From the NCBI GenBank assembly GCA_905479015.1, contig CAJQKV010000042.1:1-64000 (forward strand): a stretch of DNA of 64,000 nt. The letters are read 5' to 3'. The position numbers and the translations under genes were made by a program. Source of the DNA: an uncultured Cyclobacteriaceae bacterium (GTDB lineage: Bacteria > Bacteroidota > Bacteroidia > Cytophagales > Cyclobacteriaceae). The notes beneath the pieces are model-generated. The model did not search any database. It was not told the DNA's origin and saw only the letters and a list, made by a program, of their open reading frames with translations. Shown here piece by piece: positions 8,458-17,247 of the stretch (position 1 is its first letter; the number at the start of each line of letters is the position of its first letter).

Positions 8458-9699
8458 TTGAATAAAAAGAAAATATTTAATGATCCTGTTTATGGTTTTA
8501 TAAACATACCCAATGCACTCATTTTTGATATCATCGAGCATCCCTATTTTCAAAGATTGCGTAGAATAAAGCAACTGGGGCTCTCTGATTATGTATATCC
8601 TGGTGCCATTCATACGCGATTTAGTCATGCTTTAGGAGCGATGCATTTGATGAGGAAAACATTAGATAGTCTTCGTGAGAAAGGTCAAATGATTTTTGAA
8701 GCTGAATACGAAGGCGCATTAATTGCCATTCTTCTGCACGATATTGGTCATGGTCCTTTTTCGCACACATTGGAATTCAGTCTTTTCAAAAATGTCTCCC
8801 ATGAAAGCATCACCGCTTGGACGCTTGATGCATTGAATAAAGAATTCGCGGGCAAACTAACCTTAGCCATTGAAATATTTAAGGGTACCTATCCTCGTAA
8901 ATTCCTTACTCAATTGGTTTCTAGCCAACTGGATATGGACCGGCTCGATTACCTTAAAAGAGATTGTTTTTTTACTGGCGTTCAAGAAGGTACGGTCGGA
9001 GCTGAACGTATCATCAAAATGCTCAATGTGGTAGATGATGAGCTCGTCGTTGAAGAAAAAGGAATTTATAGTATTGAAAGTTTTATCAGCGCCCGTAGAA
9101 TCATGTATTGGCAGGTTTATTTACATAAAACTTCTATTTGTAGTGAAAAGATGCTCATTGAGCTCATCAAACGGGTAAGCATCTGTTGGGACAAAAACAC
9201 ATCTATGTCCGCTACTCCTGCCCTCAGTCTATTTCTCAGCAATGATCTTTCAGCCCAAGATTTCAATAAAAATCCAAAATTACTCGAAACATTTATGGAA
9301 TTAGATGATACTGATATTTGGGGAAGTATCAAACTTTGGTTAAATCATGAAGATCCCGTTATCAATATATTGAGCAACGCTTTAAAAGATCGGAGGTTAT
9401 TTAAAATTGAGATACTGGAAGAGCCTCTGAAATCAGTTCGACTAACTGATATCAAAAAAGAGGTTGCAAAAAGGTTAAAGCTGCCCCTTGAGATGACTCA
9501 TAGTTTAGTCACCCATGGCAGTGTTACCAATGCCGCTTATACTGCAAAGAATCATACTATAAATATTTTAAGAAAAAATGGCAAAGTAGAAGAAATCACG
9601 GCTGCTGTTGATTTGCCCAACATCAAAGTGATGAGTAAAATTGTGAAAAAAAATTATCTTTGCTATCCCAAAACCCTATATTTACCGAAATATTTATAA
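8458..9699 (+). CDS. HD-domain phosphohydrolase (dNTPase/SAMHD1-like)
   Basis: A 413-residue HD-superfamily protein. HTRFSHALG (52-60) and LLHDIGHGPFSH (from 93) supply the metal-binding His and His-Asp pair, and LDMDRLDYLKRD carries a later conserved Asp. The pattern resembles deoxynucleotide triphosphohydrolases and SAMHD1, but the substrate is unproved. The start is TTG: the frame has a stop at 8443 and no ATG before the conserved NDPVYGFI stretch, so TTG at 8458 is the only good choice. It precedes lpxD by 32 bases in the same direction and may be co-transcribed with the lipid A genes. Confidence 0.85.
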   Translation: MNKKKIFNDPVYGFINIPNALIFDIIEHPYFQRLRRIKQLGLSDYVYPGAIHTRFSHALGAMHLMRKTLDSLREKGQMIFEAEYEGALIAILLHDIGHGPFSHTLEFSLFKNVSHESITAWTLDALNKEFAGKLTLAIEIFKGTYPRKFLTQLVSSQLDMDRLDYLKRDCFFTGVQEGTVGAERIIKMLNVVDDELVVEEKGIYSIESFISARRIMYWQVYLHKTSICSEKMLIELIKRVSICWDKNTSMSATPALSLFLSNDLSAQDFNKNPKLLETFMELDDTDIWGSIKLWLNHEDPVINILSNALKDRRLFKIEILEEPLKSVRLTDIKKEVAKRLKLPLEMTHSLVTHGSVTNAAYTAKNHTINILRKNGKVEEITAAVDLPNIKVMSKIVKKNYLCYPKTLYLPKYL

Positions 9700-9731
9700 T
9701 TGGTCAATCCAATGACAAAATGAAAAGTTAA

Positions 9732-10760
9732 ATGAACTTTACCTTAGAGCAAATTGCTCATCTTATAGGAGGAAAATTAGACGGGTCAAAAGAAACTAAG
9801 GTAAATACTATCAGTTCTATTGAAGATGCTGAAGAAGGAAGTATCACTTTTCTATCCAACCCAAAGTATGAGCCCCTAATTTACGAAACCCAAGCGTCAG
9901 CAGTTATTGTTGATGAAAAGCTTATTCTAAATAAAAAAATAAATACAGCCCTTATCAGAGTTGCAGATCCCTATGCTGCTTTTACCGCTCTATTAGAAGC
10001 ATATGATCAGCTGCTTTCCTTCAACAAGACTGGAATTGAAGAACCTAGTTTCATACATGAAACGGCTACGTATGGATCAGACATTTATGTAGGCGCCTTC
10101 TCTTATATTGGGAGCAATGTTAAAATAGGTGATCAAGTAAAAATTTATCCCAATGCCTATATTGGTGATGATGTCACTATTGGTCATCAAACTATCATTC
10201 ATCCAGGGGTTAGAATTTATGCTAAAAGTGTGATTGGAAGTCATTGTACCCTACAGGCAGGAGCGGTTGTGGGAAGTGACGGTTTCGGATATGCACCTCT
10301 TGAGGATGGCTCTTATAAAAAAATACCTCAATTGGGTAATGTTGTTTTAGAAGATCATGTGGATGTAGGGGCCAATACGGTGATAGATTGTGCCACCTTT
10401 AACACAACGCTGATCAAAAAAGGGGTCAAATTAGATAATTTGATTCAAATTGGTCACAACACCCTGATTGGAGAAAATACCGTAATTGCGGCTCAAACAG
10501 GCATCGCTGGCTCTGTAAAAATAGGCGAAAATTGTAAAATAGGTGGACAAGTTGGGATTGCTGGACATTTAAAAATAGCTGCTGAAACGCAAATACAGGC
10601 TCAATCTGGAGTTTCAAAAAATACCAAAGTAGCTCAAACCATCTATGGAACCCCTGCCATTGACTTCAATAATTATCTTAGATCCTACACTGTGTACAAA
10701 AAATTACCTGAAGTAATGAAGCAGATTGAAAAAATTGAGGAAAAACTTTTAAACTTGTAG
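9732..10760 (+). CDS. lpxD: UDP-3-O-acylglucosamine N-acyltransferase
   Basis: Adds the second acyl chain to UDP-3-O-acylglucosamine in lipid A synthesis, using acyl-ACP. The 342 residues begin with the LpxD N-terminal uridine-binding domain (SITFLSNPKYEP) and continue as a left-handed beta helix of hexapeptide repeats from about residue 105. It contains the family stretch GSDGFGYAP and a His-rich segment (LIQIGHNTLIG) that holds the usual catalytic His region. It is the first of four closely packed genes of lipid A and envelope synthesis, with 11 bases to lpxC-fabZ. Confidence 0.96.
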   Translation: MNFTLEQIAHLIGGKLDGSKETKVNTISSIEDAEEGSITFLSNPKYEPLIYETQASAVIVDEKLILNKKINTALIRVADPYAAFTALLEAYDQLLSFNKTGIEEPSFIHETATYGSDIYVGAFSYIGSNVKIGDQVKIYPNAYIGDDVTIGHQTIIHPGVRIYAKSVIGSHCTLQAGAVVGSDGFGYAPLEDGSYKKIPQLGNVVLEDHVDVGANTVIDCATFNTTLIKKGVKLDNLIQIGHNTLIGENTVIAAQTGIAGSVKIGENCKIGGQVGIAGHLKIAAETQIQAQSGVSKNTKVAQTIYGTPAIDFNNYLRSYTVYKKLPEVMKQIEKIEEKLLNL

Positions 10761-10771
10761 CCCAAAACTCA

Positions 10772-12163
10772 ATGAAATTTAATCAACATACGGTTATCGG
10801 CGAAGCAGTCGTCTCGGGCATAGGCTTGCATACAGGCGTAGTGAGCAATATGACTTTCACCCCTGCCAAAATCAACCATGGAATTAAGTTTCAAAGAATA
10901 GATTTAGATAATCAACCCATTATTGACGCCGATGTAGACAATGTGGTAGATTTGTCTCGAGGCACAAGTATTGAGCAAAATGGGGGAAGAATTAATACGG
11001 TCGAACACGTGTTATCAGCTTTAGTCGCCTTAGAAATAGACAATGTTTTGATAAAAATTGATGGACCTGAGCCCCCCATTATGGATGGTAGTGCGAGACA
11101 ATTTATGGATGCCATTCTTGAAATCGGCTTACAAGAACAAGCTGCTCCTAGAAACTTCTTTGAGTTACCTCACAGCGTCTTTTATGAAGACAAAGTACGA
11201 GATGTTGAAATCATCGCACTTCCCTTAGATGATTACAGAGTCACTGTAATGGTGGACTATAACTCACCTGTTCTTGGAAGTCAGCATGCCTCATTGAATA
11301 AATTAACAGATTTCTATGAGCAAATCAGTGATGCTAGAACTTTTTGCTTTTTACATGAAATCGAAGAGCTGTACAAACAAGACTTGATCAAAGGGGGCGA
11401 TATTTCTAACGCCATTGTAGTGGTTGATCGGATGGTGAAACCAGGTGAACTAGATCATTTGGCCCATTTACTCAATAAACCCAAAGTTGAAGTCGAGAAA
11501 GAGGGTATCCTAAATAACGTAAGTCTTAGATATAAAAATGAACCTGCCAGACACAAGTTATTAGACATCGTAGGGGATTTAGCATTGGTGGGCAGACCTA
11601 TTAAAGCCCAAATAATGGCTGCTCGTCCTGGGCATGCTGCGAATATCGCTTTCGCTCGAAAACTCAAAAAAATAATCCAAAAAACCTCCCATAGTAAAAT
11701 ACCACAATACGATCCTAAAATACCTCCGGTAATGGATATCAATAAAATTGCGAAAATCTTACCCCATAGATATCCGTTTTTACTGATTGATAAAATTTTT
11801 CATCTGGATGATGAATCGGTGGGGGGTATTAAAAATGTTACCTACAATGAGCCTTTTTTTCAGGGCCATTTTCCTGGAAACCCCGTAATGCCGGGTGTCT
11901 TACAAGTTGAAGCAATGGCCCAAATTGGAGGTATCTTAGCACTTAATTCGGTACCAGATCCTGAGAATTATTGGACTTACTTCTTAGGTATCGATAATTT
12001 TAAATTTAAAAAAATGGTTTTTCCAGGAGATACGCTCATATTTAAATGTGAATTATTAGAACCGATCAGGAGAGGCTTCGTAAAAATGTCAGGAGTTGCT
12101 TATATTGGGAACCAATTAGTTTGTGAAGGCAATATGACTGCCGTACTCGTAAAAAAAGAATAA
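10772..12163 (+). CDS. lpxC-fabZ: Bifunctional LpxC deacetylase / FabZ dehydratase fusion
   Basis: One 463-residue chain with two enzymes. Residues 1 to about 305 are LpxC, the zinc deacetylase that commits UDP-3-O-acyl-GlcNAc to lipid A. His79 lies in [10 protein letters not shown], and [11 protein letters not shown] carries the later His-x3-Asp ligand region. Residues about 318-463 are FabZ, the 3-hydroxyacyl-ACP dehydratase of fatty acid elongation, with catalytic His366 in [12 protein letters not shown] and Glu380 in EAMAQIGG. The fusion is well known in Bacteroidota and puts two enzymes that compete for 3-hydroxyacyl-ACP on one polypeptide. Its TAA shares one base with the lpxA ATG. Confidence 0.97.
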   Translation: MKFNQHTVIGEAVVSGIGLHTGVVSNMTFTPAKINHGIKFQRIDLDNQPIIDADVDNVVDLSRGTSIEQNGGRINTVEHVLSALVALEIDNVLIKIDGPEPPIMDGSARQFMDAILEIGLQEQAAPRNFFELPHSVFYEDKVRDVEIIALPLDDYRVTVMVDYNSPVLGSQHASLNKLTDFYEQISDARTFCFLHEIEELYKQDLIKGGDISNAIVVVDRMVKPGELDHLAHLLNKPKVEVEKEGILNNVSLRYKNEPARHKLLDIVGDLALVGRPIKAQIMAARPGHAANIAFARKLKKIIQKTSHSKIPQYDPKIPPVMDINKIAKILPHRYPFLLIDKIFHLDDESVGGIKNVTYNEPFFQGHFPGNPVMPGVLQVEAMAQIGGILALNSVPDPENYWTYFLGIDNFKFKKMVFPGDTLIFKCELLEPIRRGFVKMSGVAYIGNQLVCEGNMTAVLVKKE

Positions 12164-12939
12164 TGAATAACCCCTCAGCTTTTGTCCATCCCGATGCCAA
12201 AATAGGTCAAAATGTAGTTATTGAGCCTTTTGCTTACGTAGACAAGGATACAGAAATAGGTGATGGCTGTTGGATTGGTCCCAACGCTTGCATTTGGGAA
12301 GGTTCTAGAATAGGTGATAATTGTAAAATTTTTGCGGGGGCACAAATCTCATCGGTTCCGCAAGATTTAAAATTCGCAGGGGAAAGAACCTTGACGATCA
12401 TAGGTAAAAACACCACTATTAGAGAATTTGTAACTATTTCACGAGGGACTAGTCATAGGAAGCAAACCGTTATTGGTGAACATAATTTACTGATGGCCTA
12501 TGTCCATGTTGCGCACGATTGTATTTTAGGAAATCATTGTATTGTATCTAATTCGGTTCAAATAGCAGGTCATGTCTCCTTGGGCGATTATGCCATCATT
12601 GGCGGTACAGCAGCCATAAGACAATTTGTGAAAATTGGAGCTCATGTGATGATTGCAGGAGGTTCTCTTGTTCGCAAAGATGTACCTCCCTATGTCTCAG
12701 CGGCACGTGAACCCCTGAGCTACAGCGGCATCAATGCGATTGGTCTTAGGAGAAGGAAGTTTACCACGCAAGAACTTAATAACATTCAAGAAATGTATCG
12801 GATTATATATCTGAGTGATTTAAACATTAGTAAAGCGGTTGAGAAAATTCAAAGTGATTTTAAATCCTCGACAGAAAAAAATCTCATCATAAAATTCATT
12901 CAAGAATCAGAGCGAGGTATCATGAAAGGTATTGAATGA
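12163..12939 (+). CDS. lpxA: UDP-N-acetylglucosamine acyltransferase
   Basis: The first enzyme of lipid A synthesis, moving a 3-hydroxyacyl chain from ACP to UDP-GlcNAc. The 258 residues consist of hexapeptide repeats forming a left-handed beta helix (IGDGCWIGPNA, IGDNCKIFAGA), the LpxA signature QDLKFAGE, and the segment NLLMAYVHVAHDC, which holds the catalytic His. A C-terminal helical domain (about 190-258) completes the protein. The start overlaps the lpxC-fabZ stop by one base, and the end overlaps the ABC ATPase by four. Confidence 0.97.
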   Translation: MNNPSAFVHPDAKIGQNVVIEPFAYVDKDTEIGDGCWIGPNACIWEGSRIGDNCKIFAGAQISSVPQDLKFAGERTLTIIGKNTTIREFVTISRGTSHRKQTVIGEHNLLMAYVHVAHDCILGNHCIVSNSVQIAGHVSLGDYAIIGGTAAIRQFVKIGAHVMIAGGSLVRKDVPPYVSAAREPLSYSGINAIGLRRRKFTTQELNNIQEMYRIIYLSDLNISKAVEKIQSDFKSSTEKNLIIKFIQESERGIMKGIE

Positions 12940-13568
12940 GGGTTAAACTTAATAAAGTTGGGAAGCGGTTCAATAAAGAATGGATTCTTAAAAACTTAAG
13001 TTTAGATATTCCATCTCAATCTTCTCTAAGTATCACTGGTGCAAATGGCAGTGGGAAAAGTACCTTAATAAAACTGATTGCTACTTACATGGAACCCACA
13101 TCGGGTAATCTCCAATATTTTGAAAATAAAAAAGATTATCCCATTGAAAACATACCTCAAACGATAGGTTTGGCAGCTCCTTATGTCGATTTGATAGAGG
13201 AATTCAGTCTAAAAGAACATGTAGAATTTCATTTCAAATTTAGATCGACTCCTTTCTCCCTAGACGAAATCATAACAAGAACAAATTTTCAATTTTCCAT
13301 TGATAAAAAAGTTAAGGATTTTTCTTCTGGAATGAAGCAACGTCTCAAACTCGCCCTTGCCATCCATGCCGAAAATAAATTGCTCATATTGGACGAACCT
13401 ACATCAAATTTAGATCAGGAAGGTATTGAATGGTATCGTGACCAAATACTTCAAAAAATAGGGACATGCACCATAATCGTAGCCTCAAATCAACGCCATG
13501 AATACGATTTTATCCCTAAAACGATCAACCTAAGTAATAAGCATAAGATGTACATTGAATCTATATGA
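12936..13568 (+). CDS. ABC transporter ATP-binding protein (orphan)
   Basis: A 210-residue ABC ATPase. Walker A GANGSGKST is at 35-43, the signature FSSGMKQRLK and Walker B LLILDEPTSNLD follow, and a switch-type His lies in the C-terminal SNQRHEYD. No membrane subunit is encoded next to it, so the substrate is unknown. It is translationally coupled to lpxA through an ATGA overlap. The link suggests an envelope role, and a lipid or cell-envelope exporter is possible, but that is inference. The following 447 bases contain no partner permease. Confidence 0.88.
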   Translation: MRVKLNKVGKRFNKEWILKNLSLDIPSQSSLSITGANGSGKSTLIKLIATYMEPTSGNLQYFENKKDYPIENIPQTIGLAAPYVDLIEEFSLKEHVEFHFKFRSTPFSLDEIITRTNFQFSIDKKVKDFSSGMKQRLKLALAIHAENKLLILDEPTSNLDQEGIEWYRDQILQKIGTCTIIVASNQRHEYDFIPKTINLSNKHKMYIESI

Positions 13569-13857
13569 AGACCTAGGTATCTTTAGATTGAATGAAATCA
13601 TGAGCCCATAAACTGTTCAGAATCAAGATGAAGGATTCGCAATGCCCTTTAGAACTCCCTCATGATCAAATGAGATTATAGTATCTTGTAAGTATACGCT
13701 AGCATCATTTATAATAGGATAGAAGTCTTAGGTAACGGTATTTGAATTAAAAAATTCTGTAGAAAACCGAGCCCATTAAATGGATGTTCTCTCTTTTAAT
13801 AAAGATTTTTACCAAATAATATGTGTAAAAAATTTGTAATGAATAAGCCTTTAAAAG

Positions 13858-13888
13858 TTGAGAGTTAAACTAATTTTTATTATTTTTG
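13858..13888 (+). promoter_or_regulatory. Distal promoter candidate for the 14.0 kb lipoprotein
   Basis: TTG at 13858-13860, a 20-base spacer, then TATTTTTG at 13881-13888, a full match to TAnnTTTG. It would give a leader of about 120 bases before the ATG at 14016. Confidence 0.45.
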
Positions 13889-13953
13889 AATATGGTAAAT
13901 ATAATTTCTAAACATGAAATTTAATTGTATACAATATATTCAGAGATACACGT

Positions 13954-13983
13954 TTGAGTATTATTAAAAAAATGTTAATTTCG
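13954..13983 (+). promoter_or_regulatory. Proximal promoter candidate for the 14.0 kb lipoprotein
   Basis: TTG at 13954-13956 within TTTG, an exact 19-base spacer, then TAATTTCG at 13976-13983, which differs from TAnnTTTG at one position. The leader would be about 25 bases. Together with the distal element it suggests two start sites. Confidence 0.45.
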
Positions 13984-14015
13984 TATAATAATTACTTACT
14001 TGATAAATTTATAAA

Positions 14016-14498
14016 ATGGAAATCAAAAATATAAAAACCATCAAAGGCCTATTCTTTACATGTGCCTGCGCCACCTTGTTGATTTTCGCCAATTGTGGTG
14101 GTGGTGATGACCCTGTAGCTGAAGAACCTACCCTTACTGCCGCTGCGGCAAACGCCTTGCTTCTAGATAAAGATTGGTCATTGAGTTCCGCTACAAATGC
14201 GGGTACCACGAGAGATGAATGGACAGGGTTCACACTAAAATTTGGCATAGATTCGGATCTTGCAGGGGGTACCTATACAGCCTCAGGTATTCCAGCAGAA
14301 GATACTGATAAATTGGTTTGGTCAACTTCAGGTACATTTACTGCCAGTAGTGATCTTACCACATTAACCAGAAATGATGGTATAGTAATGACACTTGTGG
14401 TTAGTGAAACTGCCCTAAACGTGTCTTTTACGGTTCCAGAATCTGGTGGTCGAGTGGATGGATTCACTGGTGCTTGGGTTTTCAAAATGGTACCCTAA
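14016..14498 (+). CDS. Putative lipoprotein of unknown function
   Basis: A 160-residue protein with a lipoprotein signal: positive residues at the start, a hydrophobic stretch at about 11-25, then Cys27 followed by GGGDD. The acidic pair near the lipidated Cys resembles export tags described for Bacteroidota surface lipoproteins, though the three glycines are a departure. The mature part is rich in Thr, Ser, Gly and Asp and looks like a small beta-sandwich (WTGFTLKFG, GTFTASSDL, GAWVFKM). No family is recognised. It is preceded by two promoter-like elements and followed by a gene of unknown function in the same direction. Confidence 0.75.
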   Translation: MEIKNIKTIKGLFFTCACATLLIFANCGGGDDPVAEEPTLTAAAANALLLDKDWSLSSATNAGTTRDEWTGFTLKFGIDSDLAGGTYTASGIPAEDTDKLVWSTSGTFTASSDLTTLTRNDGIVMTLVVSETALNVSFTVPESGGRVDGFTGAWVFKMVP

Positions 14499-14551
14499 AT
14501 AATTATGTAATTAAAATTAGAGGGGCGATTAATCAATTGCCCTTTTCTATT

Positions 14552-15043
14552 ATGTGGCATAAATCATTCGAGTCCGATAAAAATGAGATATTAAGAACCG
14601 TTCAATACCAACAAAGGGGTCTTTTGATGCGTTTGACAATATCTAGTGCTATTCGTAATTTCCTCAAAATAGAAAACCCTCTGGCCATTGAAGACGACTT
14701 TATTCGTGAATTAAAAAATAAAAGGCCCGTTGACATCTCCTTTTTAAATGAATTCTATAGACATGCCGCCGATAGCTATCGCTACAGCAGAAGTGACAAT
14801 CAACTTGAATTTATATGGGACGGCACTCCACACACAGAAATTTACAGAATAGCATGGTATAAGCATTACCAGAAGCTCATAAATGATTTAGCATATCACC
14901 CCTTTTTCAATAGACTGATCATTAAAAGCACGGTAATCAATACTAATGAAAATCGAGCCCTGCTTAAAACTGCTCTCATTAAAATAATAAAATCTCATTC
15001 TAAAGTTAAAGAAACAGCATTCAAAATCAAAAAAACAGCCTAA
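14552..15043 (+). CDS. Conserved-looking protein of unknown function
   Basis: A 163-residue protein whose best start is the ATG at 14552. The frame opens further upstream at 14474 inside the lipoprotein gene, but the added residues look non-coding. There is no signal peptide or membrane segment. It is rich in charged and aromatic residues (HAADSYRYSRSDNQ, IYRIAWYKHYQKLINDLAYH) and predicted mostly helical, with a basic C-terminus (IKIIKSHSKVKETAFKIKKTA with 5 Lys in its last 12 residues). No family or catalytic motif is recognised. It could be nucleic-acid binding because of the basic tail, but that is a guess. It ends tail to tail with the small secreted protein at 15.1-15.4 kb. Confidence 0.6.
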   Translation: MWHKSFESDKNEILRTVQYQQRGLLMRLTISSAIRNFLKIENPLAIEDDFIRELKNKRPVDISFLNEFYRHAADSYRYSRSDNQLEFIWDGTPHTEIYRIAWYKHYQKLINDLAYHPFFNRLIIKSTVINTNENRALLKTALIKIIKSHSKVKETAFKIKKTA

Positions 15044-15059
15044 TCAATTCGATTTATTA

Positions 15060-15404
15060 TTAATGCACAATACCACATGCTTTGCATAATTTTCTTTTAG
15101 ATAAAGGCCTTTTTTTAGGAGGTCTTTTATGACCAAAATAGCTCTTATCTGAATATTGTGGTTTTTTCAATATTTTAACACTCTTTTTTTTGTCTTTCGC
15201 TACCTGCTTCATGCGATCTTCATACTCCTCTTTACCTTCTTTTTGCGTTTTGAAAAAACTATTTTTTCCAGATTTAAAAACCTTGACGCTTTTTTTGTTT
15301 TGAGATGAAGTCTTGGCTGAATTATCTACATCACGAGAGTTTTGCGCAAAGATCGAACTCAGAGTAGCTATCATCAATAGAATAAAAAAGAATGCTTTTG
15401 CCAT
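15060..15404 (-). CDS. Small secreted basic protein with C-terminal CxxCGIVH
   Basis: A 114-residue protein with a clear signal peptide (MAKAFFFILLMIATLSSIFAQ, cleavage after about residue 20). The mature part is very basic and disordered-looking, rich in Lys, with KKSVKVFKSGK and KKSVKILKKPQ as a loose repeat, then YFGHKRPPKKRP and a final KLCKACGIVH. The C-terminal CxxCxxxH could bind a metal or heme-like ligand. The function is unknown, and I know of no named family with certainty. It stands alone between two plus-strand genes. Confidence 0.7.
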   Translation of the reverse strand: MAKAFFFILLMIATLSSIFAQNSRDVDNSAKTSSQNKKSVKVFKSGKNSFFKTQKEGKEEYEDRMKQVAKDKKKSVKILKKPQYSDKSYFGHKRPPKKRPLSKRKLCKACGIVH

Positions 15405-15535
15405 TAAAAAAAATATTTTTAATATAACGCAAATCTATAGCTCATTATTTCAAATACTTCTTTTTGAAATAAAGTATTATTTTTAAGAATTTATATTTCA
15501 TCATCCATTAGCCATATTTACTTTATTTTAGCTTC

Positions 15536-16120
15536 ATGAAATTTTTAATAAGTTCTTTTTTATTGTTTTCTCTCTTCTGTTCATATGGACAGATTCCTTC
15601 AGAAAGTGAATATTATCGTAGAATGGATTTGGGACAACAGCTCATGATTGCTGGCGACTACCAAGCTGCGCAAACAGAATTTTTGTTCGTACTTGAAAAT
15701 ATGGAAGTTATCCCAACGGATCTCGCGTATCTCTTTGGAAGAAATAGTTTTCATCTCGCCTCTTACAAACAAAGCGTTAATTGGCTCAATAAATACCTGC
15801 AATTAAAGGGGACTAAAGGTCAATATTACCAAGAAGCTATTCAATATCTGCAATTTTCTGAAGATAAGTATATGGAGCTTCAACGATCCCTAAAACAAGA
15901 TCAAAGTAATGCCCTTATCGCCTCAAAATATGATTGTGGTGGTCTGAGCAAGATGATTTGTCCCGTATGTAAAGGTTCAGGAGTTATTTTTAAGCAAGGA
16001 ATTTTTGACATTCATTATCAAACATGCCCTTACTCCGAAGGAGAAGGTTATTTAAGTTGTAAAGACTACAATCTTTTCATGATGGGTGTCTTGACCCTTC
16101 AGGATAGCTTATCTCGATAA
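15536..16120 (+). CDS. Secreted TPR-like protein with zinc-finger-like cysteines
   Basis: A 194-residue protein with a signal peptide (about 1-18, ending FCSYGQ). Residues 20-120 form a helical, TPR-like region (LGQQLMIAGDYQAAQTEFLF, SYKQSVNWLNKYLQ). The C-terminal part carries CPVCKGSG, a classical DnaJ-type CxxCxGxG motif, followed by CPYSEGEGYLSC, in which the second motif has lost its inner Cys. The cysteines could still form a zinc site. The function is unknown. Its end overlaps the end of nspC on the other strand by 22 bases. Confidence 0.7.
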   Translation: MKFLISSFLLFSLFCSYGQIPSESEYYRRMDLGQQLMIAGDYQAAQTEFLFVLENMEVIPTDLAYLFGRNSFHLASYKQSVNWLNKYLQLKGTKGQYYQEAIQYLQFSEDKYMELQRSLKQDQSNALIASKYDCGGLSKMICPVCKGSGVIFKQGIFDIHYQTCPYSEGEGYLSCKDYNLFMMGVLTLQDSLSR

Positions 16121-17247
16121 TCTTGATAGGTAAAGGTCTTTAAAAGCTCAAATCTATGGTCCGCTCCAATGACTCCAATAGAGGGATGATCAATGCCATT
16201 AAACATGGTTGTTTTCACCATTGTATAATGCATCATATCCTGAAAGGTTAGGGTGTCTCCAATTTTTAAAGGTTTGGAAAAACTGTAATCAGCTAAAAAA
16301 TCTCCCGCCAAACAACTGACACCTCCTATATTGTAGCGAAATGGATATTTTTTAGCATGATGAGATCCTTCCATAATTTCAGGCCGATAAGGCATTTCTA
16401 GGCAGTCTGGCATATGACAGGTGAATGAAGCATCCATGATGGCCGTTGGACTGCCTTGGTTCTCCACAATGTCAATTATTGTTGTCTTTAAAAATCCTGT
16501 CTGCCAAGCGATCGCCCCACCGGGTTCGAGAATAACTTCGACTTGATATTTCTTTTTGAAGTACTTTAAGGTATTCACTAGTAGTTCAACATCATAACCT
16601 TCTTTGGTGATTAAGTGCCCGCCTCCCATGTTGAGCCATTTAATATTTGGAAGATATTTTTTAAATTTCTTTTCAAAATTCTCCAATACCTGAACCAAAG
16701 CAGCAGCGGATGACTCACAGAGCACATGAAAATGTAGGCCTTCTATATTTGGAGGAAGTGTCTCAGGGAGACTGGAACTTATCAAACCTAATCTCGAATG
16801 AGCATGCGCCGGATTATATAGATCCGCAACAACATCTGACCATTCTGGATTTACCCTTAAACCCATAGAAATACGTGGTGGGACTCGATCCTGAAATTTA
16901 TAAAATTGATTGAGGGAATTAAAAGTAACATGTGAGGAAAGCTTCATCAATTCATCAAACTCTTCATCTCTATATCCAACGGCATAAGTATGAGCCAATG
17001 CACTGAATTTCTCTGCGCACAATTTGGCCTCATTCATGGAGCTGGCTGTAGCGCTCTTTAAGAACGATTTGATTAATGGGAAGCTTGACCACATCGCGAA
17101 GCCTTTCAAAGCCAAAATAATACTAATTTGGGCGTTTTTCTGAACTGAATCTAGTCGTTCCAGATTACGCCTTAACTTTTCTTCTTCCAAAACGAAACAA
17201 GGTGATGGAATGGCCTCAAATGTATCTTGACTCAATAATATTGACAT
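16099..17247 (-). CDS. nspC: Carboxynorspermidine/carboxyspermidine decarboxylase
   Basis: A PLP enzyme of the alanine-racemase-fold decarboxylases that removes CO2 from carboxyspermidine or carboxynorspermidine to give the triamine. The 382 residues include the PLP lysine Lys48 in LALKGFAMW, the PLP-phosphate loop NMGGGHL, and the C-terminal region CHMPDCLEMPYRPE with the substrate-contacting Cys and Asp. It is the last gene of the operon dehydrogenase-dinB-nspC and overlaps dinB by 32 bases. Together with the dehydrogenase it makes spermidine without S-adenosylmethionine decarboxylase. Which triamine is formed cannot be read here. Confidence 0.93.
   Translation of the reverse strand: MSILLSQDTFEAIPSPCFVLEEEKLRRNLERLDSVQKNAQISIILALKGFAMWSSFPLIKSFLKSATASSMNEAKLCAEKFSALAHTYAVGYRDEEFDELMKLSSHVTFNSLNQFYKFQDRVPPRISMGLRVNPEWSDVVADLYNPAHAHSRLGLISSSLPETLPPNIEGLHFHVLCESSAAALVQVLENFEKKFKKYLPNIKWLNMGGGHLITKEGYDVELLVNTLKYFKKKYQVEVILEPGGAIAWQTGFLKTTIIDIVENQGSPTAIMDASFTCHMPDCLEMPYRPEIMEGSHHAKKYPFRYNIGGVSCLAGDFLADYSFSKPLKIGDTLTFQDMMHYTMVKTTMFNGIDHPSIGVIGADHRFELLKTFTYQDYRDKLS

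Larger units (their letters stand above)
13569..14015 (+). other. 447-base non-coding stretch after the lpx operon
   Basis: No convincing gene is seen on either strand. It is AT-rich towards the right. Two promoter-like elements precede the lipoprotein gene and are listed separately. No strong terminator hairpin with a T-run was recognised directly after the ABC gene. Confidence 0.5.

Noticed and set aside
14474-14551. Upstream extension of the unknown 14.55-15.04 kb gene into the lipoprotein gene.
   Set aside because: The added residues have no coding character and the ATG at 14552 gives a normal start between genes.
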